A stretch of DNA of 64,000 nt from Desulfosporosinus nitroreducens (GCF_023897015.1 NZ_JAMHFY010000003.1:124001-188000), one strand, 5' to 3'. Numbered from the stretch's first letter, positions 24,970 to 34,335 are shown. The notes: generated from the letters alone by a model not told the origin. Made by a program: numbers and translations.

Positions 24970-25899
24970 ATGCTAAGTGACTGTAAAGCTGGGGAACGAT
25001 TTGAAGGGATATTGCTGGTTAATGAATGGAAAGAGGTGCCCTTTCGCCAAAAACCAGGGGCATACCTTTCCATGACGTGCCAAGATCGTTCAGGAATGAT
25101 TCAAGGGAAGATGTGGAATTATGATCCACAAGTTCTTGTATGGCTGAAAGATCAGGACATCTTTCGGGTCAAAGGAGTTGCTTCTGAGTACCGTGGTACT
25201 ATTGATCTAACAATTGAAGCTATCCAGATAGTTTCAAAAGAGAAAGTAGACTTATCAGATCTCTTACCAAGTTCCCCGTTTACTGCAGACGAGTTGGAAA
25301 AACGTTTAGCTGTTCTTATAGAGAAGATAATCCAACCGGAGTTCAAAATGCTGATGGAGATGATTTTAGGGCATCCGGAATGGGGAAAGGCTTACCGCAA
25401 AGCTCCGGCTGCCATGAAAATTCATCAAGCGTATCTCCGTGGACTTTGGGAGCACAGTGTTAGAGTGGCTGAGCTTGCAGAAGGAATTGCCAAGCATTAC
25501 CCCGGAATAAATCGTGATTTAGTTGTGACGGGAGCGCTTTTGCATGATATCGGCAAGATTGGTGAGTATTCCTACGATCGGGGAGTTAAATTTACAACAG
25601 AAGGACGGTTGCTGGGGCATATTATCATAGGGATCGAACTCTTAACTGAGGAAATTGCTAAAATCCCAAGTTTTTCGCGGGAACAGCGTTCTAAGTTGTT
25701 GCATATTATTACAAGCCACCACGGGAAATATGAATGGCAATCACCAAAGCGTCCAAAATTGATGGAAGCGTTAGTGATTCACTATGCAGATGCCATGGAT
25801 GCAGAACTCTATCAGTTTGAGCAAGCGAAAGAGAACCACCCACAAGATGAATGGTCCCCATATATTCCAAGTATGGAACGGTTCATTTATCTAAAGTAG
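24970..25899 (+). CDS. yhaM: 3'-5' exoribonuclease YhaM family
   Basis: 309 residues. Residues 1-90 are an OB-fold nucleic-acid binding domain (FLAV-like start, MTCQDRSGMIQGKMW). Residues 155-290 form an HD phosphohydrolase with LWEHSVRVAELA, the LLHDIGKI motif and ITSHHGKYEW, which carry the metal-binding His and Asp residues. YhaM trims RNA and single-stranded DNA from the 3' end. A promoter-like TATGATA region and GAAAGGAAG lie upstream. Confidence 0.88.
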   Translation: MLSDCKAGERFEGILLVNEWKEVPFRQKPGAYLSMTCQDRSGMIQGKMWNYDPQVLVWLKDQDIFRVKGVASEYRGTIDLTIEAIQIVSKEKVDLSDLLPSSPFTADELEKRLAVLIEKIIQPEFKMLMEMILGHPEWGKAYRKAPAAMKIHQAYLRGLWEHSVRVAELAEGIAKHYPGINRDLVVTGALLHDIGKIGEYSYDRGVKFTTEGRLLGHIIIGIELLTEEIAKIPSFSREQRSKLLHIITSHHGKYEWQSPKRPKLMEALVIHYADAMDAELYQFEQAKENHPQDEWSPYIPSMERFIYLK

Positions 25900-25965
25900 G
25901 GGAGGATAAATAATTAAATGGACTAAACTGACTCATACTTCAAGCGATGAAAAGAGGATGCCCGA

Positions 25966-26784
25966 ATGTTTTTTGAACCAGGATTCGGCTGCCAAGAGGA
26001 AGAAAATGAAACGGTATATTGGTTGTTGTTCAAAGGGAATAAGTTTCTTGTCATAGAGAATAACGGACAATTTACTTTACCTGACATTAATCTAGATCAG
26101 TTAAATATAAGACCAATTAGGAAACAATATGTTGGTCAATTAGACGGACGTCCATGTTATGTTGCTGAACTTTCTCCAAATACTGTTGCACCGGATGGCA
26201 TGTCATTTTGTAATTTAAGGCGCTTATTTGATCACATCCCAGAAGATTTGTTTGTTTTGGCGGGAAAAGCTTATCAAATTATGCATTGGGATCGTTCCCA
26301 TCAGTATTGCAGTCAGTGCGGAACACAGACAGAAAACAAAATGGATGAAAGGGCCAAACGTTGTCCCTCCTGTGGATTTGTCAATTATCCACGGATTTCC
26401 CCGGCGATCATTGTGGCCATTACTCGGGGAAATGAAATATTGTTGGCTAAGGGGAGTCGTTTTCAAACTGGCTTTTACAGTGTTTTAGCTGGTTTTGTTG
26501 AGCCGGGAGAAACATTTGAGGAGTGCGTGCAAAGGGAAGTAGCAGAGGAGGTGGGCATAAAAGTTAAAAATATTAAATATTTCGGCAGCCAGCCATGGCC
26601 CTTCCCAGATTCCTTAATGGCAGGTTTTACAGCTGATTACGACAGTGGAGATTTAAATATTGACAAAAAAGAAATCTTAGATGCACGATGGTTTACTGCC
26701 GATCAACTTCCACTGATTCCGAGCAGTGGAAGTATAGCCCGGCAATTAATAGATTGGTTTAGCCAAGCTAACGATAGCAAGTAA
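25966..26784 (+). CDS. nudC: NADH pyrophosphatase / deNADding Nudix hydrolase
   Basis: 272 residues with the three NudC parts in order: a variable N-terminal domain, a zinc ribbon (YCSQCG and RCPSCG near residues 110-130), and a Nudix domain with GFVEPGETFEECVQREVAEEVG. The NudC-specific SQPWPFPDSLM follows, which sets the NADH preference. It cleaves NAD(H) to NMN and AMP and can remove NAD caps from RNA. The gap to yhaM is 66 bases. The stop lies 19 bases from a convergent gene. Confidence 0.93.
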   Translation: MFFEPGFGCQEEENETVYWLLFKGNKFLVIENNGQFTLPDINLDQLNIRPIRKQYVGQLDGRPCYVAELSPNTVAPDGMSFCNLRRLFDHIPEDLFVLAGKAYQIMHWDRSHQYCSQCGTQTENKMDERAKRCPSCGFVNYPRISPAIIVAITRGNEILLAKGSRFQTGFYSVLAGFVEPGETFEECVQREVAEEVGIKVKNIKYFGSQPWPFPDSLMAGFTADYDSGDLNIDKKEILDARWFTADQLPLIPSSGSIARQLIDWFSQANDSK

Positions 26785-26803
26785 AAAGAGCGCGGTTATG
26801 CTT

Positions 26804-27496
26804 CTATAGTTTTCTTTTTTTATTATCCCAAAAACGATTGGCGATTAGGCGAACACAAAAAGGATGATTTCCCCAGATGTCAGGGTTATCGAGTGACAGC
26901 ATAAGGGCATAGGCCTGACGACAAGTAGATATCAGGGGGTAATTCTTAGTAATATATGCCAAGACAGATAGAATAGCTTCACGCCTTTCAGGGTGGAATA
27001 GATTCTGAATATAACGGCGGCTGTGTGGAGTTAGCCGAAAACGAGTTAAATCAGAAGAGAGGGGCTTAATCTCGTTCGCAGAAAATGATACGACCTCTAG
27101 TTCTGGAAGATCAGCTAAAATATCAGAAGACTTTAAAAAATTAATGAGGTTTTCTTGAATTTCTGTGGCGGGAAAGGAAATAATTCCGGGCGTTGAGGCT
27201 AAAATTCGTATGCGTAAGAGGTTAGCTAGGATAATTTTCTGGTTTTTTATAAAACTTAGGGATTGCTGAGACATGTACTGGATAAGTCCGGCTAGTACCT
27301 CATTACCTTCTAAGGCTTGCTGTTCCCAAGAAGGTAACAGGCGAAGGATGTCGTCTGCAAGGGTTGGACTGGCCTGTTCAAAGAGTTGGTATTCAATAAT
27401 CGTACTTAAGGATTCTTGAGTTGGGTTTTTGAGTAAAATACGTCGTAGTCCTGGGTGGACAGCTACTGATATGGGTTTTTTATCCTGTTTATACAT
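26804..27496 (-). CDS. Hypothetical protein
   Basis: 230 residues from ATG 27496, with GGAGGAGG seven bases upstream. The composition is that of a soluble, helix-rich protein, with many Leu/Ile and no obvious membrane segment, signal peptide or metal motif. Segments such as GLRRILLKNPTQESL and FHPERREAILSVLAYI hint at helical repeats. I do not recognise a family. It is convergent with nudC and divergent from the DtxR-type regulator, with a 17-base palindrome between. Confidence 0.6.
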   Translation of the reverse strand: MYKQDKKPISVAVHPGLRRILLKNPTQESLSTIIEYQLFEQASPTLADDILRLLPSWEQQALEGNEVLAGLIQYMSQQSLSFIKNQKIILANLLRIRILASTPGIISFPATEIQENLINFLKSSDILADLPELEVVSFSANEIKPLSSDLTRFRLTPHSRRYIQNLFHPERREAILSVLAYITKNYPLISTCRQAYALMLSLDNPDIWGNHPFCVRLIANRFWDNKKRKL

Positions 27497-27578
27497 CGAA
27501 GGGCCTCCTCCGCAGCTTATTATCGTTAATTCTATCTGTGTTGTAGTGTATGTTTTTTGTAGGGTTCTATCCAAATAA

Positions 27579-27595
27579 TTTAGGTTGTACCTAAA
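27579..27595. promoter_or_regulatory. Palindrome upstream of the DtxR-type regulator
   Basis: TTTAGGT-tgt-ACCTAAA is a perfect 7-base inverted repeat between two divergent genes. The half-sites resemble the outer parts of IdeR/DtxR operators, so self-regulation by the adjacent metal regulator is possible, although the spacing differs from the classical box. Confidence 0.45.
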
Positions 27596-27765
27596 AATAA
27601 ACAGAAAACTCAGATAATTATACTTTAGGAAGAAAGCTTTTTAGGGGCACACCCTCTGGCAGTATAGTAAAGTCCGATTTGTAAACTGGGTACTCTTTGG
27701 GAGTTGGAAAGTTCTGAGACAATATCGCATAAGTATTAAAAAAAGACCTTTAAAAAGGAGTAGTG

Positions 27766-28197
27766 ATGGGTATTCTCACCCCCAGTTTAGAGGACTATCT
27801 TGAAGAGCTATACCGTTTTTCTCTATCTGCAGATACTGTTCGGGTCACTGACCTCAGTATTAAACTGGGGGTTTCTTTGCCATCGGTAACGAAAGCGTTG
27901 CGCAAATTGAAAAATGGTCAATATATTTATTATCAACGTTATGGGGAGATTACCCTTACAGAAAAAGGAAAAAAACTCGGCGATTTCTTAGTGAAACGCA
28001 ATCGATTGTTACAGGAATTTCTGGTGCTCATTAATACTGACTGCGATATTGCAGCAGAAGCCGAGGCGATGGAACACTATCTTTCGGAAGCTACCATCCG
28101 CTCTATCCAAGCAATCGTCACATTTCTAAATCAAAACCCAGAATGGCATAAGGTTTTACTGGAATACATAATGTCTTCCAGTAAAACCAATGTGTAG
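27766..28197 (+). CDS. DtxR/MntR-family metal-dependent regulator
   Basis: 143 residues, the short MntR-like form with a winged helix (residues 1-65, LSIKLGVSLPSVTKALRKL) and a dimerisation domain, but no SH3 domain. Asp10 and Glu13 and the EAMEHYLS segment match MntR metal ligands. The residue matching MntR His77 appears to be Asn (VKRNRLLQEF), so metal preference may differ. It is convergent with the feo operon and is a candidate controller of ferrous-iron uptake. ATG 27766 follows AAAAGGAG. Confidence 0.82.
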   Translation: MGILTPSLEDYLEELYRFSLSADTVRVTDLSIKLGVSLPSVTKALRKLKNGQYIYYQRYGEITLTEKGKKLGDFLVKRNRLLQEFLVLINTDCDIAAEAEAMEHYLSEATIRSIQAIVTFLNQNPEWHKVLLEYIMSSSKTNV

Positions 28198-28208
28198 AAT
28201 CTATTATG

Positions 28209-29609
28209 TTAAACTAAGCCTAAGAATCGAACCACTTGAGTAAGAATGAAGCAAGCAGTAAATCCGATAAGTGTCGGAATCAGAAAAGATAGAAAGGCCC
28301 ATTTTTTACTGCCTGTTTCCTTGTAGGTTGTCAGGAGGGTGGTAGCACAAGGCCAATGCAACAACGAGAAGAGCATGACATTTATCGCTGTTAGCCAGGT
28401 CCATCCGTTGCTTACTAAAACGTTTCGCAACTCCTCTAAACTGGAGTAATCCTGTAGAGAGCCAGTGGAGAGATAACTCATTATGAGAATTGGTAAAACG
28501 ATTTCGTTTGCTGGCAAACCCAGAATAAAAGCCATTAAAATAAATCCATCCAGTCCAATTAACTGTCCAAAGGGATTAAGTACATGCGCAACAGACGATA
28601 GAATGTTTTGGTCCCCAATATAGACGTTGGCTAGGATCCAGATCACTGCTCCGGCAGGAGCGGCTATCATGATCGAACGTCTTAATACAAACAGGGTACG
28701 ATCAAGCATGGACCGATAGATCACTGCGCCAAACTTAGGTCGGCGGTATGACGGCAATTCCAAGACCAGTGAAGAGGGTTCTCCCTTTAAAATTGTCACG
28801 GACAATAACCAGGAGACGGACAATGTAACAGCGACTCCCAGCAGGATTATTGCGGAAATAACCAACGCATTGATTAACCCTGAATAGGATGCAATTGCAC
28901 CGCCAATAAAAATGGAGGTAATCGCTATCAATGTTGGAAATCTGCCATTGCAAGGGACAAAATTGTTGGTTAGAATCGCGATTAAGCGTTCACGAGGAGA
29001 GTCGATGATTCTACATGAGGTAACCCCGGCTGCATTGCACCCGAACCCCATACACATTGTCAGACTCTGTTTACCACAGGCCTTTGCCCTTTTGAAAATA
29101 TGATCGAGATTAAAAGCAATGCGGGGCAGATAACCGGAGTCTTCTAAGAGAGTAAATAAGGGAAAAAAGATAGCCATAGGAGGCAGCATTACCGCGACAA
29201 CCCAAGCCAGAGTACGGTAAACTCCCAGAACGAGAACTCCATGTACCCAATTCGGTGCCCCTGCCCATTGAAACCAAAGAGTAAGCTGATCCTGAAATGC
29301 AAAGAGGACGGTGGCAAGGAGTTCAGAAGGGAAATTCGCCCCTTCTATTGTTAGCCAAAAGACGCCAACCAATAAGAGAATCATGAGCGGATAGCCAAAC
29401 CACTTTGAAGTTACAAGGTTATCGATAGTTAGATCAAAGCTAATTCGTTGGCTTTCTTTTTTTGAGAGAACGTGCTTCGTAATTTGCTCAGCATTTCCAT
29501 AAATATCTGCAACGATCTGATCGCTGAATGACTTTAGATTGGAATTACGAACACATTCAGCTTGACCATAAACTTCACTTAGAATTCTAGAAGGGCTCAT
29601 TGCGCACAT
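28209..29609 (-). CDS. feoB: FeoB membrane permease part (split FeoB)
   Basis: 466 residues holding the membrane half of FeoB: an N-terminal linker like the end of the FeoB GDI region, then about eight membrane segments with the two GATE domains. FPLFTLLEDSGYLPRIAF, TMCMGFGCNAAGVTSCRII and NNFVPCNGRFPT are typical FeoB permease motifs. It has its own ATG with GGGAGGA six bases upstream and overlaps the G-protein gene by 13 bases in another frame. So this looks like a genuine two-gene FeoB rather than a random frameshift. It imports Fe(II) into the cytoplasm. Confidence 0.88.
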   Translation of the reverse strand: MCAMSPSRILSEVYGQAECVRNSNLKSFSDQIVADIYGNAEQITKHVLSKKESQRISFDLTIDNLVTSKWFGYPLMILLLVGVFWLTIEGANFPSELLATVLFAFQDQLTLWFQWAGAPNWVHGVLVLGVYRTLAWVVAVMLPPMAIFFPLFTLLEDSGYLPRIAFNLDHIFKRAKACGKQSLTMCMGFGCNAAGVTSCRIIDSPRERLIAILTNNFVPCNGRFPTLIAITSIFIGGAIASYSGLINALVISAIILLGVAVTLSVSWLLSVTILKGEPSSLVLELPSYRRPKFGAVIYRSMLDRTLFVLRRSIMIAAPAGAVIWILANVYIGDQNILSSVAHVLNPFGQLIGLDGFILMAFILGLPANEIVLPILIMSYLSTGSLQDYSSLEELRNVLVSNGWTWLTAINVMLFSLLHWPCATTLLTTYKETGSKKWAFLSFLIPTLIGFTACFILTQVVRFLGLV

Positions 29610-30349
29610 TTAGATTCCTCCCAATCTTGAAATTGAAATGAAGCTTGGTCTATATCTAAATAATTGCTTAGACTTCTTAGAAAACTTTGGTCTCCGTCCA
29701 AAAGCCTTAAAGCTATCCAACGGGGGGACAACGTATTGTTTGCTATGTTTTCTACTAAGGGCAGCAATTCTTTGAGAGCATTTTCAACATCTGAAGAATA
29801 TTTAATTTGACGAGGACTTGGCTGCAAAGATCCTGAAGCAACCTGGAATATTTTCTTGCGAAGTTCTAAAAGTCCCATTCCTTGACGGGCGGCGGTTGCC
29901 ACTACTGGAACACCCAACTCACGTTCTAATGAGGGCACATCAATTACGAGATCTTTTTTAGTAGCCTCATCCATCAGATTCAGACAGACAATGACTTTGG
30001 ATGTTATCTCAAAGACTTGAAGAGCTAAATTTAGATTTCTTTCCAGGCAAGTTGCGTCTAAGACTACCACTGTAACGTCTGGGTTTGCAAAACACAGATA
30101 ATCTCGGGCTATTTGTTCCTCAACTGTATGAGCTAATAATGAATAAGTACCAGGCAAATCAACTATTAAAAACGATTTTTTCTGATGTTCATAGATTCCC
30201 TGGGCATTATCTACCGTCTTACCGGGCCAATTACCAGTATGCTGATGGAGCCCGGTCAGCGCGTTGAAAATTGTACTCTTTCCAACGTTTGGATTACCTG
30301 CTAAGGCAACGGTGAATTGGTTGTTCTTTTTTTCTGCAGACAGAATCAT
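29597..30349 (-). CDS. feoB: FeoB G-protein part (split FeoB)
   Basis: About 250 residues: GTPase domain with G1 GNPNVGKST, a G2 region near TGNWPGKTVD, G3 DLPG, G4 NLMD and a helical GDI-like tail. It ends where the linker of full-length FeoB begins. The preferred ATG is at 30349, overlapping the feoA stop (ATGA) with GGAGAGG upstream. FeoB normally carries G domain and permease in one chain of about 650-750 residues; here they are separate coupled genes. GTP binding would gate the permease encoded next. Confidence 0.88.
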   Translation of the reverse strand: MILSAEKKNNQFTVALAGNPNVGKSTIFNALTGLHQHTGNWPGKTVDNAQGIYEHQKKSFLIVDLPGTYSLLAHTVEEQIARDYLCFANPDVTVVVLDATCLERNLNLALQVFEITSKVIVCLNLMDEATKKDLVIDVPSLERELGVPVVATAARQGMGLLELRKKIFQVASGSLQPSPRQIKYSSDVENALKELLPLVENIANNTLSPRWIALRLLDGDQSFLRSLSNYLDIDQASFQFQDWEESKCAQ

Positions 30350-30612
30350 ACACATTCCTCTCCATTCGATAACTTTCTCACAAAAATTTGGGCAGCATCT
30401 TCGCTGCGCAAAGCAATGAGTGTTCCCCTCACCATATAAGCGGTTGGATCACCAGAAGGTCCACGTCGAATACAGCGTATTAACGTTCCAGGAACGATTC
30501 CTAAGTCAAGAATACGGCGCCGTAAGAGTCCGCTCAACTCTAAGGAAACTATCTGACAGTCCGAACCCAGAGACAAGTCTGATAATGAATTGATTCGTTC
30601 TGCACCCTTCAC
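30346..30612 (-). CDS. feoA: FeoA ferrous iron transport accessory protein
   Basis: 88 residues with the SH3-like FeoA fold: LSDLSLGSDCQIVSLE, RRRILDLGIVPGTLI and ALRSEDAAQIFV. FeoA supports FeoB in Fe(II) uptake. It is the first gene of the minus-strand feo operon and overlaps the G-protein gene by four bases. A 20-base palindrome lies 50 bases upstream. Confidence 0.9.
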   Translation of the reverse strand: MKGAERINSLSDLSLGSDCQIVSLELSGLLRRRILDLGIVPGTLIRCIRRGPSGDPTAYMVRGTLIALRSEDAAQIFVRKLSNGEECV

Positions 30613-30660
30613 ACTATGTACCCCCTTTTCGTTGCCAAGCTAATCTACTTTCTGATCCAT

Positions 30661-30680
30661 AGGTTAGCCGAGGCTAACTT
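30661..30680. promoter_or_regulatory. Candidate metal-regulator operator upstream of feoA
   Basis: AGGTTAGCC-GA-GGCTAACTT is an inverted repeat with 8 of 9 matching positions. The AGGTTAG/CTAACTT halves resemble DtxR/IdeR family boxes. Its position before feoA suggests iron-dependent repression by the nearby DtxR-type protein. Assignment is by resemblance only. Confidence 0.55.
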
Positions 30681-30874
30681 TTAGTTAAAGTTCATTTTGA
30701 ATAGATTATGTTGAGGAGTTTCTTTTGTTCCCACGGATGCTTATACTTATTTGGTTCTTTTAAAATTAGGGGCATGATCCTAAGCTGTTATTCCTCTTAG
30801 TTGGGCTAGGAAGATGTAGCAGGCGTGGGACAGTGTGTTTGTGACTCGTGTTCCTTTCTAATGGGAACAACTAT

Positions 30875-30882
30875 GCTATAAT
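30875..30882 (+). promoter_or_regulatory. Extended -10 promoter of the ABC exporter gene
   Basis: TGcTATAAT is an extended -10 element, about 37 bases before the probable GTG start. No good -35 is seen. A GTTCC/GGGAAC inverted repeat sits just upstream. The rest of the 300-base gap between feoA and this gene holds the operator and nothing else that I can name. Confidence 0.5.
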
Positions 30883-30918
30883 TGTAAAGGGAGTTAGCTC
30901 GTCAAAGCTTAGGAGTTG

Positions 30919-32754
30919 GTGGATACTATGAAACAGGGAATCGGCAGATTGAGATTTGCAGAAGAAGAAATGCCTCAGGTTACCAGAAAGATGCTTGCAA
31001 GAATAATGAGCTATTTCTTGCCTTATTGGAAGAAAATGCTTCTCGTGATTGGCATAATAATAATTATCTCAATACTGGGGCTTGTACCACCGATGCTAAT
31101 TAGGAATATCATTGACAATGCTTTACCACAAAAAGATTTGATGCTCTTAAGTGTGTTGATTTTTGTTTCTATAGGGGTTACAGTGATCTTAGGATTGTTG
31201 CAAGTAGCCCAGTCTTATCTCAGCATTTGGATTTCTAAACATATAATTCTAAATATGAAAAATCAAATGTACGCGCATTTACAGAACATGTCCCTAAATT
31301 TCTATACCGATGCCAAGCCAGGCGAGATTATTACTAGAATAACGAGTGACATTGATGGAATTCAGGATATATTTAACACAACCATAGTCAATGCCTTAAC
31401 CAGCTTTGTTGTGCTTATTTCAACTGCGGCAGTTTTAATAATAATGAACTGGAAATTAGCAATTGTTGGCATGATCATACTGCCTGCCTTTATCATCCCT
31501 ACGAGAAAAGTAGGGAAGCTTAGATGGAAAATAGCCACAAAGAGTCAAGAGAAAATTAGTGACCTTAACCAGATTATTCAGGAAGCCTTTAGTGTTAGCG
31601 GAGCGCTGCTCACTAAGATTTTTACTAAGGAAAAAGATGAATTAGCGAGATTTGAAAAAACTAATAAAGAAGTTATAACCTTGCAACTTAGGGAATCGGT
31701 TGTAGGGCGCTGGTTCAGAATGACAATAACCACTTTTATAGCAATTGGGCCGATGCTTATTTATTTTTATGGCGGCTATTTATTTATCAAAGGTGAAATC
31801 TCCATTGGAAGCATAATTGCTTTCGTAGCTCTTTTGGGGAGGTTGTATTTACCAGTTTCGCAACTCTCTAATATTCACATAGATGTCACCAGATCCTTAG
31901 CCTTGTTTCAGAGAATCTTTGAGTATTTAGATCAGAAACAAGAGATAAAAGATAAACCTGGTGCTGCGAAATTTGAAGTAATTAAAGGGAAGGTAGACTT
32001 TGAAAAGGTATATTTTTCATATAACAGCAAGGTCAAAGTGTTAGAAAATATTAGTTTTTCCATAAATCCAGGCACGATGGTTGCCTTAGTTGGCTCCAGT
32101 GGTGTGGGGAAAACCACCATTACAAACTTGATTCCAAGATTATATGAGGTGAACAGAGGGAGCATTAAGATCGACGACCGGGATATTAGAGATGTTACCC
32201 TGGAATCGCTTAGGAACCAGATTGGGATCGTTATACAAGAACCGTATCTTTTTAATGATACTATTGAAGAGAATCTAAGATATGGGAAAAAAGATGCTAC
32301 AGAGCAAGAGATGATCGAGGCTTGCCAAGCCGCCTATATTCATGATTTTATTATGACTTTACCAGATCACTACAAAACAATTGTTGGAAATAGAGGTATC
32401 AAGTTATCCGGTGGAGAAAAGCAAAGAGTGTCTATTGCCAGAGTTATTTTGAGAGACCCAAGAATTATTATTCTAGATGAAGCTACATCTTCTTTAGATT
32501 CTGTGTCGGAAATGTATATTCAAAAGGCGATGGTACCCTTGTTGCGAGATAGGACAAGTTTTGTTATTGCCCATCGACTGTCAACAGTCTTAGCGGCTGA
32601 TCAAATTTTTGTTATCGAGAATGGAACTATTGCTGAAAGTGGAAATCATGAGGAATTACTTAGGAAGAAAGGTCTTTATCGACAAATCTTCGACACACAA
32701 TTCAAAGGAGGAAATTTATTGGGAGGGAGTTCCACTCCATCCGAAGTTAGTTGA
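30919..32754 (+). CDS. ABC exporter, fused membrane and ATPase domains
   Basis: About 611 residues in the MsbA/LmrA arrangement: six membrane segments in residues 20-320, then an ATPase with Walker A GSSGVGKTT, Q-loop VIQEPYLF, signature LSGGEKQR, Walker B IIILDEATSS and the switch His in AHRLST. It probably works as a homodimer exporting a lipid, drug or peptide; the substrate cannot be read. The start could be GTG 30919 or ATG 30928 near AGGAG. A thioesterase gene follows after 58 bases. Confidence 0.88.
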   Translation: MDTMKQGIGRLRFAEEEMPQVTRKMLARIMSYFLPYWKKMLLVIGIIIIISILGLVPPMLIRNIIDNALPQKDLMLLSVLIFVSIGVTVILGLLQVAQSYLSIWISKHIILNMKNQMYAHLQNMSLNFYTDAKPGEIITRITSDIDGIQDIFNTTIVNALTSFVVLISTAAVLIIMNWKLAIVGMIILPAFIIPTRKVGKLRWKIATKSQEKISDLNQIIQEAFSVSGALLTKIFTKEKDELARFEKTNKEVITLQLRESVVGRWFRMTITTFIAIGPMLIYFYGGYLFIKGEISIGSIIAFVALLGRLYLPVSQLSNIHIDVTRSLALFQRIFEYLDQKQEIKDKPGAAKFEVIKGKVDFEKVYFSYNSKVKVLENISFSINPGTMVALVGSSGVGKTTITNLIPRLYEVNRGSIKIDDRDIRDVTLESLRNQIGIVIQEPYLFNDTIEENLRYGKKDATEQEMIEACQAAYIHDFIMTLPDHYKTIVGNRGIKLSGGEKQRVSIARVILRDPRIIILDEATSSLDSVSEMYIQKAMVPLLRDRTSFVIAHRLSTVLAADQIFVIENGTIAESGNHEELLRKKGLYRQIFDTQFKGGNLLGGSSTPSEVS

Positions 32755-32811
32755 ACCTAACCGAGGGCTTAGCGCCTTAAGCTTTTATGATTAACGAAGG
32801 TGGATCAGAGA

Positions 32812-33579
32812 ATGGAAAATAGAAAGTATAGAATGGAATTCGAAGTTCATTATCATGAAGTGAACCCGTATGAGAAGGCAACTCCCCTGACCATACTTCA
32901 TTACTTAGAAGATGCTGCAATTTCCCATTCTGAAGCAGTGGGACAAGGAGTTAAGAGGTTAAGATTCAAAAAACAAGCTTGGATCTTAAATAAGTGGCAG
33001 CTTGAGATGGAACGCTATCCTGTACTGGGTGAAAAGGTAACGATAGAAACTTGGTCTGCTGGGTTTGAACGTTTTTATGGAACGAGAGATTTCTTGATTA
33101 TTGACAAGGACCAGAAGATTATCGGCAGAGCCACGTCTTTGTGGATCTTTTATAATACAGAAAGCAAGCGTCCCTCCAGAATTCCCCCGGATTTTGAAGA
33201 TGCTTATGGAGTTGACTCGCTGCGAGCGATTAAAGAGTCTTTAGAGGACCCTACGATAGGGGAAGGTGAACAGGAAGAAGGGAATGAACAGATATTTGCG
33301 GTTAGACGCAGTGATATTGATACTAACGGACATGTCAATAATGCTAACTATCTTCAATGGATGCTAGAAGTGGTTCCTGAGGATATTTACCAGAATAATC
33401 ATCTAACTGCCCTGGTAATCACCTATAAGAAGGCAACGACGTATGGAACCAGTATTTGCTCAAAATGCTATGTTACTAATCCAAGGGACAACAACTCAGC
33501 GTATAGGCATGTTGTACTCGGGAACGATGACCGTCAAGAACTTGCAATAGCTAAAACTGTTTGGGGGCCTCTAAAATAA
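32812..33579 (+). CDS. Acyl-ACP thioesterase
   Basis: About 255 residues with two hot-dog folds in tandem, as in the bacterial FatA/FatB-like family. The first half contains HYHEVNPYEKATPLTILHY and KQAWILNKWQLEM. The second contains RRSDIDTNGHVNNANYLQWM with the catalytic Asp/Asn/His region. It hydrolyses acyl-ACP to free fatty acid. ATG 32812 follows GAAGGTGG. It is probably cotranscribed with the ABC exporter. Confidence 0.88.
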   Translation: MENRKYRMEFEVHYHEVNPYEKATPLTILHYLEDAAISHSEAVGQGVKRLRFKKQAWILNKWQLEMERYPVLGEKVTIETWSAGFERFYGTRDFLIIDKDQKIIGRATSLWIFYNTESKRPSRIPPDFEDAYGVDSLRAIKESLEDPTIGEGEQEEGNEQIFAVRRSDIDTNGHVNNANYLQWMLEVVPEDIYQNNHLTALVITYKKATTYGTSICSKCYVTNPRDNNSAYRHVVLGNDDRQELAIAKTVWGPLK

Positions 33580-33683
33580 AAACGGAGGGTGGCTGTCTCT
33601 AACCGTCGAAGCAAGTAAAAATTTCTAGAATCCTGTAGGAAATGATCATTACGTTAATAAAAGAATATGAAAAGAGGCAAAAC

Positions 33684-34136
33684 ATGCGTAGAAGTGATAA
33701 GGAAATAACTGATCAGAATTTAATGGATGAGATCCTAAAGAAGGCTCAGGTGTGCCGATTAGCGGTATCCTTTAAGGATATGCCTTATATTGTTCCGATG
33801 AACTTTGGTTATGCAGATAGGGTTTTGTATTTTCATTCTGCGCATGAGGGGCTAAAAGTTATGATTCTGCGCGAAAATCCTCAGGCATGCTTTGAAGTTG
33901 AGATCAATACAGAACTAGTGCCGAGCGAGCAGGGGTGTGAATGGACGATGCGGTATCAGAGTGTTGTCGGTTTTGGAGAAGTTGAATTCATCGATGACAT
34001 TGCGGCGAAGCGAGAAGGAATGAAAATAATCATGCAACAATATTCAAATGAGCAACCTTTCCCTGCTGATGCTGTGTTAGCAGGAGTTACTCTTTTTAAG
34101 TTGAAGGTAAATACTATGACTGGTAAACAATCGTAG
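33684..34136 (+). CDS. Pyridoxamine 5'-phosphate oxidase-like flavin protein
   Basis: 150 residues of the split-barrel flavin-binding type (NimA/PNPOx-like): RRSDKEITD, CRLAVSFKDMPYIVPMNFGY, LYFHSAHEGLKV and SVVGFGEVEFIDD. These small proteins bind FMN or heme, and some reduce nitro compounds. The substrate is unknown here. I use ATG 33684 with AAAGAGG upstream; an ATG at 33642 has no ribosome binding site. Confidence 0.8.
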   Translation: MRRSDKEITDQNLMDEILKKAQVCRLAVSFKDMPYIVPMNFGYADRVLYFHSAHEGLKVMILRENPQACFEVEINTELVPSEQGCEWTMRYQSVVGFGEVEFIDDIAAKREGMKIIMQQYSNEQPFPADAVLAGVTLFKLKVNTMTGKQS

Positions 34137-34158
34137 TATGTAATTTATCTAATGATAA

Positions 34159-34194
34159 GACTCCCGCTTTGAGCAAGTGGGAGTTCGTTTTTTC
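34159..34194 (+). terminator. Terminator after the flavin protein gene
   Basis: ACTCCCgCTT and AAGtGGGAGT form the stem and are followed by TTCGTTTTTT. Confidence 0.8.
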
Positions 34195-34335
34195 TGCTTT
34201 GAGGGGGGTCAAGTCCTTCCGCGCGAGTGTAGGTTTTAGTGTGAACAAAGTTTCGATTTTTGGCTTTCGCTTTATTTAAAGGGAGAAACAGTTATTATTT
34301 TTAAAGTGCTTGCATAAGAAGGAATAGAGGAGATA

